Origin: Lactarius indigo
Lineage: Eukaryota > Basidiomycota > Agaricomycetes > Russulales > Russulaceae
NCBI GenBank assembly: GCA_025766275.1
Contig: JAFKAC010000019.1
Span: 372,001 to 436,000, forward strand
DNA: 64,000 nt
Direction of reading: 5' to 3'
In this document: one piece after another, positions 1 through 10,148 of the stretch
Layout: the number at the start of each line of letters is the position of its first letter
Position numbering within the stretch: position 1 is the first letter of the stretch
Translations under genes and position numbers: made by a program
The notes under the pieces: generated by a model
What the model was told of the DNA's origin: nothing
What the model saw: the letters and a program-made list of their open reading frames with translations, nothing else
The model's database searches: none

Positions 1-614
1 CATGCCGCTATGCTCAAAAATGGGCTAGAAGCATACCGCACATGCACACACCAAGATGAAATAAAGTGGAAGAATTTATTGAGAGCACGCTTGGTATCCT
101 AGTGTGCTTTCCATCTGCTTCTACAAGCTAAGCTCAGATATTTCTAGAGAGAATCGATGAACTATTTTGTTGATGCGAATACAAGAAGTCCCACACCTCC
201 CCGTGTTCACCCACTCCTATTGAGCCTTGCTTTGATGTTCAACGAGTCTGAAACCTCCCTGAACATGAGAGCTGTCTCTGAGGATAATCCAAAGGTGTTA
301 AGTAGCAACTATTATACTTCACCCAAAGATCTTCCACCGCTGGACATACATCTACCTGGTCAAAATGGTACGGTACTGTTCTCTGATGTTCATGGGTCTC
401 TACTTACATCGGCAGCTTCCTGTGGCGAATGTATGGTACCTAAGCTTCAAGAAGGTTCGGCGATGGTAAGCAATGTAGCAATGAGTATCCCGTCGGCAGC
501 TTCCATTCTGGAATCTATGGCACCTGAACCTCAAGACGATTCAACAGAGGTTGACCATTCAATAGTCACTATTCCTAGCAATGGGAAGAAGCAGCAGTGT
601 GCTGCTGGTGGCGG
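1..614 (+). CDS. Host gene, 5' part (partial at left edge), split by the LTR retrotransposon
   Basis: Two exons join in frame: bases 1-93 (no start in window) and 148 onward, with an intron at 94-147 (GTATCC donor, AAGCTAAGC branch-like site, TTTCTAG acceptor, phase 0). The joined reading continues to the retroelement at 614. The protein is Ser/Pro/acid-rich with no domain I recognise. The 3' part is at 12703-13424, so the gene was contiguous before the insertion. A 40-bp intron starting just before the insertion (GTGGCGG at 608-614, resuming at 12703 and ending CCCACAG at 12738) would put the element inside an intron and keep the downstream frame; this is tentative. Function unknown. Confidence 0.55.
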
Positions 615-1466
615 TGATACACCCGGCGCGCCGCTAAGCGTTAATTTTCGCAGATCTAAGCTAATACGACAATATGCGGCAGACCGGCCCAACCGGCCCG
701 TCTAGAGTACTGCGATCGGTCACTCTCGGCGGCGGGAAGAGCGGCCCGTGGTGATGGGCCGAGACGCCCGAATATTCTAGCCGCATATGCGAACGGTAGC
801 CTACTGCTGCAATCACGGGTGCGGCCCCAGCGCGGGGTACGGGACGGTGCCTATATTAGCGCGAAACATGTGAAAGCCCCAGAAACCGATCAGGGCCGAC
901 ATGGCGAATAGCAACATACCGGAGCGGCCGAGCAGAATCACAGGCGCGGCCATGGCGCGAATAGGCAAAGCAGCACCTAGGGTTGGTAAGGCGACACCCC
1001 AGAGAAGAGCGGATCAGACCGGCGTGGGTTTAAGGCAGGAGAGTAAGATGGACGTTCAGCAAGGGAAAAGCAGCGAGGTGCGGATTCGGTCGGCGAGCGG
1101 CAGCACATAAATAGCTCTATACCACAGGTACAAGAACAGCAACCTTCGGGGAGCCCATAGCGACTTCATTCTATTCATACGCTCATATCCTACTATTCGA
1201 TTATCTACGACCTCTATTCTATTTTGATTTCGCGAAGCACCCGTGTGTGCGTATTCGGCTATACCTCGGCTATTCGCAGCCCCGCGTCGCGTTAAGACTA
1301 CATCGCTCTCGCCTCGGTCGGCTTCGGCTCGTTCGGTCCCGCATCGGTGCGCCTTCGGTTAAAGTCGCCATCGGCCGGATTATCGGTCCTATATTCCCTG
1401 ACTTCTCGAACCCAATATCACTCCCTTACCGGTCGTTCTTGCGTTTAGCGACGGTTTAGGGTATCA
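615..1466 (+). repeat. 5' LTR of Ty3/gypsy element
   Basis: 852 bp, TGATAC...GTATCA, nearly identical to 11847-12698. A TATA-like ATAAATA lies at 1107-1113, so U3 is about 615-1135 and the R/U5 part is the remaining ~330 bp. Short open frames inside the LTR (901-1110, 1247-1459) recur in both copies simply because the LTRs are identical; they are not supported as genes. Confidence 0.95.
1107..1113 (+). promoter_or_regulatory. LTR TATA box
   Basis: ATAAATA inside the LTR, the only good TATA-like motif in its second half. The same site is at 12339-12345 in the 3' LTR. Transcription would start roughly 25-60 bp downstream. Confidence 0.5.
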
Positions 1467-1470
1467 TTTC

Positions 1471-1488
1471 TGGTGGCCAACGTGGGGA
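1471..1488 (+). other. Candidate primer-binding site
   Basis: Four bases after the 5' LTR the sequence begins TGGTGGCCAACGTGGGG. A leading TGG is complementary to the CCA end of a tRNA, as expected for minus-strand priming. I cannot name the tRNA from memory. Confidence 0.55.
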
Positions 1489-1521
1489 AGTTGGAATATA
1501 GAAGGTTTGCGTGCGCATTAA

Positions 1522-2103
1522 ATAACTAACATACTGCCGAGAAGGCGAGAACAGCGAAGCCTACTAGAAGAATTAATCGCGGCCGGATACGACCCGACTC
1601 AATCAATTCCAGGAAGCTATCCTAGCCCCGAAGACCTAACACCCCTTAGCAGCCTTAGTAGCGAACAAAGCGACCCCTCATCCAGTCACTCGGGACAAGA
1701 AGAAACCAATAGTGAAAAGGAAGTCGACCTCATCCTGTCAAGTCACTCGGCTCCGTTACCCGCGCGCCACGGCGCAACAACAAGATCAAGAGCAAAAATC
1801 CTAGCACAACAACAGCAGGCGGAAGCGTTACCGGCCGAAGAACAGGAAGCAGCCGATCAAAGTGTTAACCAACCAGCGAACACCACAGCATCAGCGACAG
1901 AAGATAATAACCGGCAGCCCGGCAGTAGTAACCAACGAGCGCAATCGGCGCCGCCTCAGCAAAGCAACACAGCGATAAACCCCATAGTACCCTCGATAAA
2001 CCAGAACCCAACTCAAACACAGGCCGTACCGCAACCGGCCCCAAGACTACCACCAGCAAGAATAAACCAGCCCGTCCCCGCAGCAGCGATCAACGTCAGA
2101 AGG
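1522..2103 (+). CDS. AUG-less open N-terminal extension of Gag
   Basis: The Gag frame stays open from 1522 (after a TAA at 1519-1521) to the first ATG at 2104: 194 codons with no stop. There is no ATG in any frame between the LTR and 2104. The translated stretch is Gln/Ser/Pro-rich, like many Gag N-termini. Either translation starts at a non-AUG codon (for example CTG at 1534), or the leader is ATG-free so that scanning ribosomes reach 2104 and the open frame is coincidental. The length of the open frame favours coding. Confidence 0.4.
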
Positions 2104-2844
2104 ATGCCCCTTGCAGATTTACCCGGAAGAGGCGAGCGGTCAGCACCTAGTTTTGATGGCGAGCACCCAGAAGAGCTTGGCCGATATTTTGCCGAAGTGG
2201 AAGCCCTATACGATAGGCACACAGTAACGACCAACGCAGATAAGAAAAGCGGCACACTCAAATACCTTACGACAGCCGCGACCGAAAGAGTATGGAAGAC
2301 AAGCGACGCGTTAACGGACGTAACAAAAACATACAAAGAATACAAAGCCGAGATCTACAAGCTATACCCCGGATCCTCGGAAGACATTCATACAATCCTA
2401 CACCTGGATACGCTAGTAGGACAGCGCGCCCGCATCGGCATAGTCTCAGAACTGGAACTCGGCGAATACTACCGACAATTCAAAGTAATCTCCAAATACT
2501 TGATCGGCAAAAACAGAATGTCGCAGGCCGAGCAGACCAGAGCGTTCATGCGAGGATTACAGCCGGATATGGAACAACAAGTCAAGCAAAGGCTACAGCT
2601 AAAGATGCCAGACCACAACCAGCAAGACCCCTACAGATTAGAAGACTTGTATGATGCCGCAAGCTATGTACTCCAGGGCCGAGCACCGGTCGCGATCTCT
2701 AGCATAACTTCGGCAAGCGCGACACTCCCACCGGCAACAGAGATAAAGACAGAGATCCAAACCGCGCTAGCAACCGCGGTCGCGACACTAGGCGAAATGT
2801 TCAAAAACGCGCTAGAAATCCAAAACTCAAGCGAGAAGGCCTGA
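2104..2844 (+). CDS. gag: Gag capsid region
   Basis: 246 codons from the first AUG of the genomic RNA to a TGA at 2842-2844. The first ~190 residues look like a retrotransposon Gag core: a helical region with a motif around YYRQFKVISKYLIG and a Gln-rich link. It should form the virus-like particle shell in the cytoplasm. The same frame continues past the TGA directly into a CCHC zinc knuckle, so the natural product probably includes the downstream ORF through readthrough, or the TGA is a recent mutation. Confidence 0.8.
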   Translation: MPLADLPGRGERSAPSFDGEHPEELGRYFAEVEALYDRHTVTTNADKKSGTLKYLTTAATERVWKTSDALTDVTKTYKEYKAEIYKLYPGSSEDIHTILHLDTLVGQRARIGIVSELELGEYYRQFKVISKYLIGKNRMSQAEQTRAFMRGLQPDMEQQVKQRLQLKMPDHNQQDPYRLEDLYDAASYVLQGRAPVAISSITSASATLPPATEIKTEIQTALATAVATLGEMFKNALEIQNSSEKA

Positions 2845-4317
2845 AACGCCGGAAATCCTAGGCCGATAGGGGAACCGACCACCAAGTGCAACTTCTGCGG
2901 AACGCCAGGACACTTCATGCGAGAGTGCGAAGTAGCGGCCGAATATATGCGACTCGGCAAGTGCAAGCGTAGCGCAGAAGGGAAAATCGTGCTACCATCA
3001 GGCGCCGTGGTCCCTCGGCATATCACTGGAGCATGGCTGCGCGACCGCATAGACGAATACCACAGGCAAAATCCAGGACAAATAGCGGCGGCACAAATGT
3101 TACTCGAAATGTCAAGGCCGACGGCATCCGCAGAAGCGCGAACGGCGAAAACAGTCCGCTTTGCAGAAGAATGCCCAGAACCAGGACAAGCAGGCGTATA
3201 TGCATTTCGAAGAGGCTTCATACCAAGGATGGGCGGAAGGACCAGGACCAGGTTCGAACATATGCCGACTGCCCGCATCCAGCAAGAAGACTCAGAAGAA
3301 GAGCAAGAAAGCCAGTCGCATCGCAAGGAACGACCGCCACACCTAGAAAAGACGATAGAAGCAACAACCGAGGTTGCGGCGACAATAAAGGAACATCCAT
3401 TCGCCAGAACACAAGAAGCAGAACCAATTACTCTAGGACTGACCCCGGCAACAAATACGGCGAACGACCGCAAAAGCGAGCGCGCTTATACATCAAATAC
3501 GGCCATATACGACGAAAAGGCAGCAGGAAAAGTCTACGAAAGGATGATGGAAGCCGAAGTAACAGTGACGCAAAGAGAACTACTCTCGTTAGCACCAGAA
3601 CTGCGGGCCCAAGTCAACGAAGTAACGACAAAGTGCCGCGTTGCTCGCGTTAATGCCCAAGAAAGCGTAGAAGACAGTACCGAGGAGGAGCCGAAGCGAT
3701 CGACAGAATCGCATATGCCGGCGGCATTCTCGATCGCCAAGCGCACTCCACCGGCCGACGCAACAATAATAGCCGACCCGTATGAGGCGTTACTAAAGGC
3801 GCGACCGGCCGATGACGATGGATCGCAAAATACGATCGAAGTCGCGACAGAATCAAATGCCCTACGCGCAATCTTACCGGTAGTCGACGGATCAGAAAAG
3901 ATAGAGGCCATCTTAGATCCCGGCTGCCAAATAGTCGCAATGTCAGAAGAAGTGTGCAACGCACTGGCGATCCCTTACGACCCGAGCATACGGCTCAACA
4001 TGATCTCGGCGAACGGCGGTGTAGATCAATCGCTAGGACTGGCGCGCAACGTACCATTCCACGTCGGCGAAATAACCCTCTATCTACAAGTTCACATACT
4101 GCGCTCGCCAGCCTATGATATATTACTCGGACGGCCATTCGACATACTGACCCAATCCGTGGTGCGCAACTACCGGAACGAAGACCAGACAATAACGATC
4201 CTCGACCCGAACACCGGGAAAACAGCAACGGTGCCGACGGTACCGCGCGGCAGCAACCGATTTGCCGAGCGAAGAAAGAAGCAGACAAGCGAACAATCGC
4301 AAGACTCGGATTTTTAA
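2845..4317 (+). CDS. Nucleocapsid zinc knuckle and aspartic protease (same frame as Gag)
   Basis: This continues the Gag frame after the TGA. A CCHC knuckle (C-X2-C-X4-H-X4-C) is encoded at 2887-2928, typical of RNA-binding nucleocapsid. A long charged linker follows, then a retropepsin-like domain near 3870-4260 with the active-site motif ILDPGCQIVAMS (D-P-G in place of the usual D-S/T-G) and the flap-side motif YDILLGRPF. The first ATG in this piece (2917) lies inside the knuckle, so it is not an independent start. It ends at TAA 4315-4317, directly behind a run of five T. Confidence 0.85.
   Translation, partial: NAGNPRPIGEPTTKCNFCGTPGHFMRECEVAAEYMRLGKCKRSAEGKIVLPSGAVVPRHITGAWLRDRIDEYHRQNPGQIAAAQMLLEMSRPTASAEARTAKTVRFAEECPEPGQAGVYAFRRGFIPRMGGRTRTRFEHMPTARIQQEDSEEEQESQSHRKERPPHLEKTIEATTEVAATIKEHPFARTQEAEPITLGLTPATNTANDRKSERAYTSNTAIYDEKAAGKVYERMMEAEVTVTQRELLSLAPELRAQVNEVTTKCRVARVNAQESVEDSTEEEPKRSTESHMPAAFSIAKRTPPADATIIADPYEALLKARPADDDGSQNTIEVATESNALRAILPVVDGSEKIEAILDPGCQIVAMSEEVCNALAIPYDPSIRLNMISANGGVDQSLGLARNVPFHVGEITLYLQVHILRSPAYDILLGRPFDILTQSVVRNYRNEDQTITILDPNTGKTATVPTVPRGSNRFAERRKKQTSEQSQDSDF
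4309..4317 (+). promoter_or_regulatory. Candidate -1 frameshift site, GATTTTTAA
   Basis: In the Gag-protease frame the last codons are GAT TTT TAA. The Pol frame is -1 relative to it and reads TTT TTA AGC across the same bases. A P-site tRNA-Phe on TTT can slip back one base and still pair with TTT while the A site holds the stop. No other overlap signal was needed to join the frames. Confidence 0.5.
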
Positions 4318-7300
4318 GCGTCGATGATTTGGTAACAAACCAAGGAGAGCTCGCAATAATATTAAATTTCAATCAATCAAGTCAGGAAGCGACAATCGAA
4401 GCTTGTGCGCCGCTACCGGCAAATACCACGCAACAAGACATCGCAGCGGCGTACATCTCTCTATGTGATTCAGAAAACCCCAACCTAAGCACCTACCTTA
4501 ATACCTTGGAATCTAACAGCAGCGATCAGCCGGCCCGGCAGGAAGGCAAAAGCATCGCCTTCGCCGACGCAAAAGCACCGGCCGCAATATACCTCGGCAA
4601 GAAATACAAACCCGTAGCACTCAAAATCAGACCGATAGAAACCGAACTCCCAAGCCGGTTCAGAATAATCCGCGAAATAACCGGCGACCCACTACAAGAC
4701 CTACCGACACTACCCACTAAACCAAGCGAGTTCCGACCGACCGGCCGATATACTAGCGAACGCAAAACGCAATTCGACCTCGCGCACGCCGGTACCTTCT
4801 TATTACCAGAAGAACGCAAGCTAATGCACGAATTCATGTGCATCCAGAATAAAGCATTTGCCTGGGAAGATGCGGAGCGTGGACACTTCCGCGAAGACTT
4901 CTTTCCGCCGATCGAAATCCCTACGATCCCGCATAAGCCTTGGGCTCAGCGAAACATACCAATACCACCCGGAATCTACGACGAAGTCTGCCGGTTAATA
5001 AAATGCAAGATCGACGCCGGCGTATACGAGCCATCGAATTCTTCATACCGATCTCGGTGGTTCTGCGTCGTAAAGAAAGATGGAAAATCACTGCGCATAG
5101 TCCACAGCCTGGAGCCGCTTAACAAAGTTACAATCAAGCACGCCGGCGTCACCCCATTCACTGATCAGATAGGCGAGCATTTCGCCGGCCGAGCATGTGG
5201 CGGCATGCTAGACCTATACGTCGGCTACGATGAACGAGGCCTATCACCAGAATCACGAGATTTAACAACCTTCCAATCACCATTCGGCGCCTTGCGACTG
5301 GTCACTTTACCCATGGGATGGACAAACTCGGTCCCGATATTTCACGACGACGTCACATACATATTGCAGCCAGAGATCCCGGACGTCACGGTTCCTTACA
5401 TCGATGATGTGCCGATTTGCGGACCGGCAGGTCGGTACGAACTAGCCGACGGAACCGAAGAACGAATATTAGAAAATACCGGCATCCGCCGATTTATCTG
5501 GGAGCACTTCCAAGGACTCAATCGAGTAGTCCAGCGAGTCAAGTACTGCGGCGGCACGTTTAGCGGCCTAAAATCAATACTTTGCGCAGAGGAAATAACT
5601 GCAGTTGGACACCGGTGCACACCGCGCGGAAGGCTACCAGAGGTGGCCCGCGTGAACAAGATCGTTAACTGGGGACCGTGCAAAGACCTATCTGAAGTTC
5701 GCGCATTCCTCGGCACTGTAGGAGTGTGCAGGATATTCATACAAAACTTCGCGAAACGAGCCAACTCGCTCATCAATCTCACTCGCAAAGGCGTTCCATT
5801 CGAATTTGGACCGGCGCAAGTTGCGGCCCAAGAAGATTTAAAGCAGGCCCTCTTGAGTTCGCTGGCGCTTCGGCCGATTGACTACCAATCCGACTCACCG
5901 GTAATACTGGCCGTGGACACCTCACCAATAGCCGTAGGGTTTTACCTCTGCCAGGCCGACTCAGCAATGCCGAAAAAGCGGTACTACGCACGCTTTGGTT
6001 CGTTGCCGCTAAACGACCGAGAGCGCCGCTTTTCGCAACCGAAGCTAGAACTATACGGCCTCTATAGGGCACTGCGCGCGTACAAAATATTCATCGTCGG
6101 CGTGCGCAACCTAATAGTGGAAGTAGATGCCAGGTATATCAAAGGCATGCTCAATAATCCAGACATCGCACCATCGGCCAGCGTCAACCGCTGGATAGTA
6201 TCAATTCTAACCTTTCATTTTGAGCTGCGCCACGTCCCCGGAAAGCAGCACGGACCGGATGGACTCTCTCGGCGGCCAGTACAGCCGGATGACGAACAAG
6301 AAGAGGAGGAAGAAAGCAGCGAAGAAGAATTCGAAGATTGGATTGATAACCTATATGGCTTCATGCATATGGTTAACCACCCGGTCGCGGCGCCTCGCAC
6401 GAACCAACTTCTATACACCATCGCAAGCACGAACATACCAGAAAAGCGACCATACGAGATGGCCGACGCATTTCCATATGAGCCGAACTACGATCTAATC
6501 CCGCGAACGAAAGCGGCCGCGCGAGCCGACGAAAAACTAGCGGCAGCGCACGACTGGCTGACCTTCCTGGAGCGACCGGAAGGCATGACAGAACAAGATT
6601 ATACCGCTCTAGTGCGCTTCGCAGCAAGATTCTTCGTAGACAACGGGCTACTCTGGAAGCGAAACCCACAGGGGGCCCACCAGAGAGTCCTGTATCGGCA
6701 CCGACGCATTGAAGCGATACACGCGGCCCACGACGATACCGGGCACCGCGGCTTCTACGCGACCCGAGCTCTACTAATAGAACGGTACTGGTGGCCATTC
6801 ATGGGCGACGACATCGCTTGGTACGTGCGCACCTGCCATGTCTGCCAGACCCGGCAGACCCAGCAAATCTCAATACCGCCGGTGGTCGCCACCCCCGCAC
6901 CTTTATTTGCGAAGATGTATATGGACACAATGCACCTCCCGCGTGCCGCCGGCTACTCCTACATTGTACAAGGCCGCTGCTCTCTGACCGGATACCCAGA
7001 ATTTAGAATGCTCCGAAAAGAAACGGCTCAGGCACTCGGCGACTGGATATTCCAAGATGTACTATGCCGATGGGGAACGCTGACAGAAATAGTCTCAGAT
7101 AACGGCAAGCCCTTCGTCGCAGCGCTCGGCCACTTGGAACGCAAGTACCACGTGACGCATATTAGGATAAGCGGATATAACTCTCGCGCGAATGGCATAG
7201 TAGAGCGCGCGCACTTCGATGTGCGGCAAGCGCTGTTTAAAGCGGTCGACGGTGAGCAAAACCGCTGGCCGCAGGCGACATATTCCGTATTCTGGTCGGA

Positions 7301-7937
7301 GCGCGTTACGCCGCGGAAGCGTCTCGGCTGCTCGCCATTCTTCGCGGCGACCGGCGTTCACCCACTGCTACCCTTCGACATCGTAGAAGCAAACTATCTA
7401 TCGCCCCCACCTGATTCAATACTAGCGACAACTGACCTCATCGCCCGGCGGGCGGTAGCTCTACAAAAGCGACCGGAAGACTTAGACTGGCTCAAGGCGA
7501 GAGTCCACGAACACCGCAATCGCGCGGCCCTTCGGTTCGAGAAGGCACACTCGGCAACAATTCGCGACTACGATTTCAAAAGAGGCGCTCTAGTCCTAAT
7601 CCGCAACACCGCGATAGAAAAAGCGCTGAATCGCAAAATGCGGCCGCGCTACTTCGGACCACTAGTAGTGGTCTCGCGAAACAAAGGAGGGGCCTACATA
7701 GTATGCGAACTCGACGGCACACTACTACACAGCACCATAGCAGCCTTCAGAGTGGTGCCGTATTTCGCCCGCGAATATATGGACATACCCGACCTAGAAC
7801 AACATTTGGACGTCTCGGTCGCTCGGTTGCGCGAATTGGAAGCCAGTGGCGAACCGGATGTGGACCCACGGCAAGGCACCCAGGAGAGCGAAGACGACGA
7901 AGATATACCCGAGGCAGCCGAAGAACTCGACATGTGA
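4314..7937 (+). CDS. pol: Pol: reverse transcriptase, RNase H, integrase
   Basis: About 1,200 codons open to TGA at 7935-7937, in the -1 frame relative to protease. The reverse transcriptase has the WFCVVKKDG and SLRIVHSLEPLNK blocks and the catalytic YIDD at 5397-5408. RNase H (about 5880-6260) shows VILAVDTSPIAVGFYL, the KLELYGLYRAL block and the terminal RHVPGKQHGPDGLSR. Integrase follows: an HHCC zinc finger (H..H..CHVC, about 6710-6850), a DDE core with the Asp of YMDTMH, the Asp of VSDNGKPF and the Glu of NGIVERAHFD, and a GPY/F-like C-terminus (RYFGPLVVV). The tail is acidic; no chromodomain seen. All catalytic residues are present and there are no internal stops. Confidence 0.93.
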   Translation, partial: LSVDDLVTNQGELAIILNFNQSSQEATIEACAPLPANTTQQDIAAAYISLCDSENPNLSTYLNTLESNSSDQPARQEGKSIAFADAKAPAAIYLGKKYKPVALKIRPIETELPSRFRIIREITGDPLQDLPTLPTKPSEFRPTGRYTSERKTQFDLAHAGTFLLPEERKLMHEFMCIQNKAFAWEDAERGHFREDFFPPIEIPTIPHKPWAQRNIPIPPGIYDEVCRLIKCKIDAGVYEPSNSSYRSRWFCVVKKDGKSLRIVHSLEPLNKVTIKHAGVTPFTDQIGEHFAGRACGGMLDLYVGYDERGLSPESRDLTTFQSPFGALRLVTLPMGWTNSVPIFHDDVTYILQPEIPDVTVPYIDDVPICGPAGRYELADGTEERILENTGIRRFIWEHFQGLNRVVQRVKYCGGTFSGLKSILCAEEITAVGHRCTPRGRLPEVARVNKIVNWGPCKDLSEVRAFLGTVGVCRIFIQNFAKRANSLINLTRKGVPFEFGPAQVAAQEDLKQALLSSLALRPIDYQSDSPVILAVDTSPIAVGFYLCQADSAMPKKRYYARFGSLPLNDRERRFSQPKLELYGLYRALRAYKIFIVGVRNLIVEVDARYIKGMLNNPDIAPSASVNRWIVSILTFHFELRHVPGKQHGPDGLSRRPVQPDDEQEEEEESSEEEFEDWIDNLYGFMHMVNHPVAAPRTNQLLYTIASTNIPEKRPYEMADAFPYEPNYDLIPRTKAAARADEKLAAAHDWLTFLERPEGMTEQDYTALVRFAARFFVDNGLLWKRNPQGAHQRVLYRHRRIEAIHAAHDDTGHRGFYATRALLIERYWWPFMGDDIAWYVRTCHVCQTRQTQQISIPPVVATPAPLFAKMYMDTMHLPRAAGYSYIVQGRCSLTGYPEFRMLRKETAQALGDWIFQDVLCRWGTLTEIVSDNGKPFVAALGHLERKYHVTHIRISGYNSRANGIVERAHFDVRQALFKAVDGEQNRWPQATYSVFWSERVTPRKRLGCSPFFAATGVHPLLPFDIVEANYLSPPPDSILATTDLIARRAVALQKRPEDLDWLKARVHEHRNRAALRFEKAHSATIRDYDFKRGALVLIRNTAIEKALNRKMRPRYFGPLVVVSRNKGGAYIVCELDGTLLHSTIAAFRVVPYFAREYMDIPDLEQHLDVSVARLRELEASGEPDVDPRQGTQESEDDEDIPEAAEELDM

Positions 7938-8295
7938 ACATTCCATAAGCGCGAAAACACGGGCTGCGAAAGAGCCATCTCTGGACTTTAATTTTCTATA
8001 GTCTTACTTTATTATTGCTTTTAATCCTATGCGAACAGCGAAATAACACGCGATATACCCGCTACACGAGGCCGAACCCCAAGCGCACCGAGCACACACA
8101 TGCCGGCCTAACAAGCCTGTTTCCGCAGTACCGGGCCAACTAAAACACCGAACTTCTGCAATAGCCAACGCCCACGGGGACTCTCACACCGAGATAAACA
8201 ACTTCTCCAGTACAGCAGGAGGCCGCTACAAGCTCGCTACCAAAATTCTGGGTATACCAGCGCCACCGCTCCTTCACGATCCAACGCGACAGTCC
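7938..8295. other. Spacer between pol and the antisense cassette
   Basis: No open frame I can support. It is the 3' flank of both pol (plus strand) and antisense gene A (minus strand), so the two transcripts would converge here. Confidence 0.5.
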
Positions 8296-9082
8296 TTAGA
8301 CACCTACCCCAGTCTCACCACCATCGTCCTCTGCACCGTCTTCCGTGCCAGCAACAAAATAACCTTCGGCGCCAGTACCAATGTGCAACTCTACAGCGAA
8401 GCGATTAGGCATAAAGCAGCGAAAAAGAAATAGGCAAAGCATACCGCGAGGCGAGCGGCCCAGACTCATGATCTTCGGGAGCGACCCTCGCTTGCAAATC
8501 ACCGTCAGCCGGTCAGATCGCAACTTCGAGAGGTACCAATAATAGTCCTCGCGCGAAATGTCCCCGGCAGCCCGAAGCGACTCAAACTCGATAGCGGCAC
8601 GATCATAAACATCCGGGACCTGCTCGCTAACCAGCGCTCCGGCGAGACACTCCTCAAGAGCAGCGCTCTGCGTGCGACATAAGACCCCCGTATACAGCAA
8701 CACTCGGCTTCGAACGTGCTCAGTGACCATGGGGAACTCGAGCAGCCAATTAACATCCGCAAATGGTGCGGCCTCGGTCCGAACAAGCGAACGCAAGGCA
8801 TATGCGTCGGCCCCCATCTCGCCATCGTTAGCAGCATCCACCATCAGCCGAAGATAATCCTAGAAGTGCCCAATCACCATGGAATGAACAAAACACATAG
8901 ACTTAGTGACGTACCCACGACCCCTGGAACAAGCGTAGCCACGACGCGATCTGCGGCGCATGGCGAGGACACTGCGACCAAGTTTCGCCAAACACAAAGA
9001 AACTAGTCAAAGCGGAATCGAAGGCAGCCTTGAGCAAACCCTCGGGCAAGTAGGCATCAGAGTCACGACCAGTATCAGCCAT
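8296..9082 (-). CDS. Antisense gene A of the retrotransposon (hypothetical, two or three exons)
   Basis: Exon 1 is 9082-8915 (56 codons from ATG). An intron at 8914-8860 (GTACGT...CTTCTAG, 55 bp, phase 0) leads to exon 2 from 8859. A second likely intron at 8444-8391 (GTATGC...GCTGTAG, 54 bp) would remove a hydrophobic stretch that fits the rest poorly; because 54 is a multiple of 3, both forms stay open to the stop at 8296. The product is 243 or 225 residues. Its core (WLLEFP..., then EFESLRAAGDISREDYYWYL) is clearly related to antisense gene B and more weakly to the N-terminal part of gene C. Family unknown; acidic Glu/Asp/Gly-rich C-terminus. Confidence 0.6.
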
Positions 9083-9248
9083 GGCAGGGAACGTTGGGAC
9101 CGGCTCATAGCGAACACGCCGCTTTAAGGCGAGACAACTCGCTACAGACTCTTTTCACATGTCAATGGACGAAGATCGACGCAAGAGACACCATTTAATA
9201 ACAGGTTGTAGTACGCCAATTACAAAGGCCGGGCAGGTACAAGGAACA

Positions 9249-9909
9249 CTACTCCGCATCATGCGATACCCCCTCAGTCGCCGAAGAGCTTCGCTGCGCG
9301 GTCTCGGCCAGTAAACTAGCCCGACCGAGCCGCTCCTCCTGCCACTGATACTCGTCGAAACTGATAACGCCCGCAGCGAGAAGGTCCCGAAACTCGGCAA
9401 CGGCTAAGACGTACGGGTCCCGAAGCGCAGATACCCCCGGTCCATGGATAACGTTCGCAATAACGGCGGACTGAGCACGGCTGAATACGACGGCATACCG
9501 AATGAGCCGCGGCTGGTGCTCCTCGAAAACGCCAGGGAATAATAGAAGCCATTCCAGCTCGGCATGAGGCGCGGCAGCTTCCTCGATGATGGTCCGAAGC
9601 TCCCGAGCGGACTCGGCGAGGCTATGAACACCAGCACGGGCGGCCATGCGCTCGGCATATTCCTGGAGAAGTTAGGCGTCTAGCGAAGACAAGCGAAAAG
9701 AAGCGTCGTACCCAAGCGCGATAGAAATCTCGAAGGAAGTCGGCAACATCCGCGGGGCGGCGCTGAAGACCGAACCACCGCTCGGAAAGCACGGCCAGCT
9801 GCGCAATCGCACGCACATACGCGCGACGGTTTTCGCCATCGCTCGAGTCCACCAGGCTAGAGTTATTCGAAGGAGCAGGCATCGAGCGCAAAGGGAGAAA
9901 ACGTTCCAT
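9249..9909 (-). CDS. Antisense gene B of the retrotransposon (hypothetical, two exons)
   Basis: Exon 1 is 9909-9712 (66 codons), an intron at 9711-9663 (GTACGA donor, CGCCTAACT branch-like site, CTCCAG acceptor, 49 bp, phase 0), and exon 2 is 9662-9249. The frame closes to a 203-residue protein. The exon junction falls after a Trp (RAW/EYAERM), exactly as in gene A (GSW/DYLRLM). Shared blocks are WLLLFPGVFEEH, RAQSAV and AEFRDLLAAGVISFDEYQW. A and B are therefore tandem duplicates inside the element. No catalytic motif recognised. Confidence 0.65.
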
Positions 9910-10148
9910 CCCTACTCACACCGCAAGCACGACAAAAGTATTGCCGGCGCCGAGATGCTGGCCCGACGCGGCGGCTGAGGACAGCCAAATTAATTTTTTC
10001 AGGGGGGGAAAGTGCAAGAAAAAGCGCAAGGCAATCGGCGCTAACTCATTTCAACGAAACGTGGCAAGATGGATACATTCCCAGGCACAGGGCAACACGG
10101 AAAGTCTATTTACAAATGTTCTACAAAGGTACATCGGGCGACCGTGGC

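Noticed and set aside
901..1110. 70-codon ORF with an identical twin at 12133-12342 (and the pair 1247-1459 / 12479-12691)
   Set aside because: They lie in the two LTRs and match only because the LTRs match. The first is in U3 upstream of the TATA box and the second has no ATG.
2664..3473. 269-codon minus-strand ORF over gag
   Set aside because: Shadow of the GC-biased Gag-protease coding strand; no homology, and the plus-strand frame has clear motifs.
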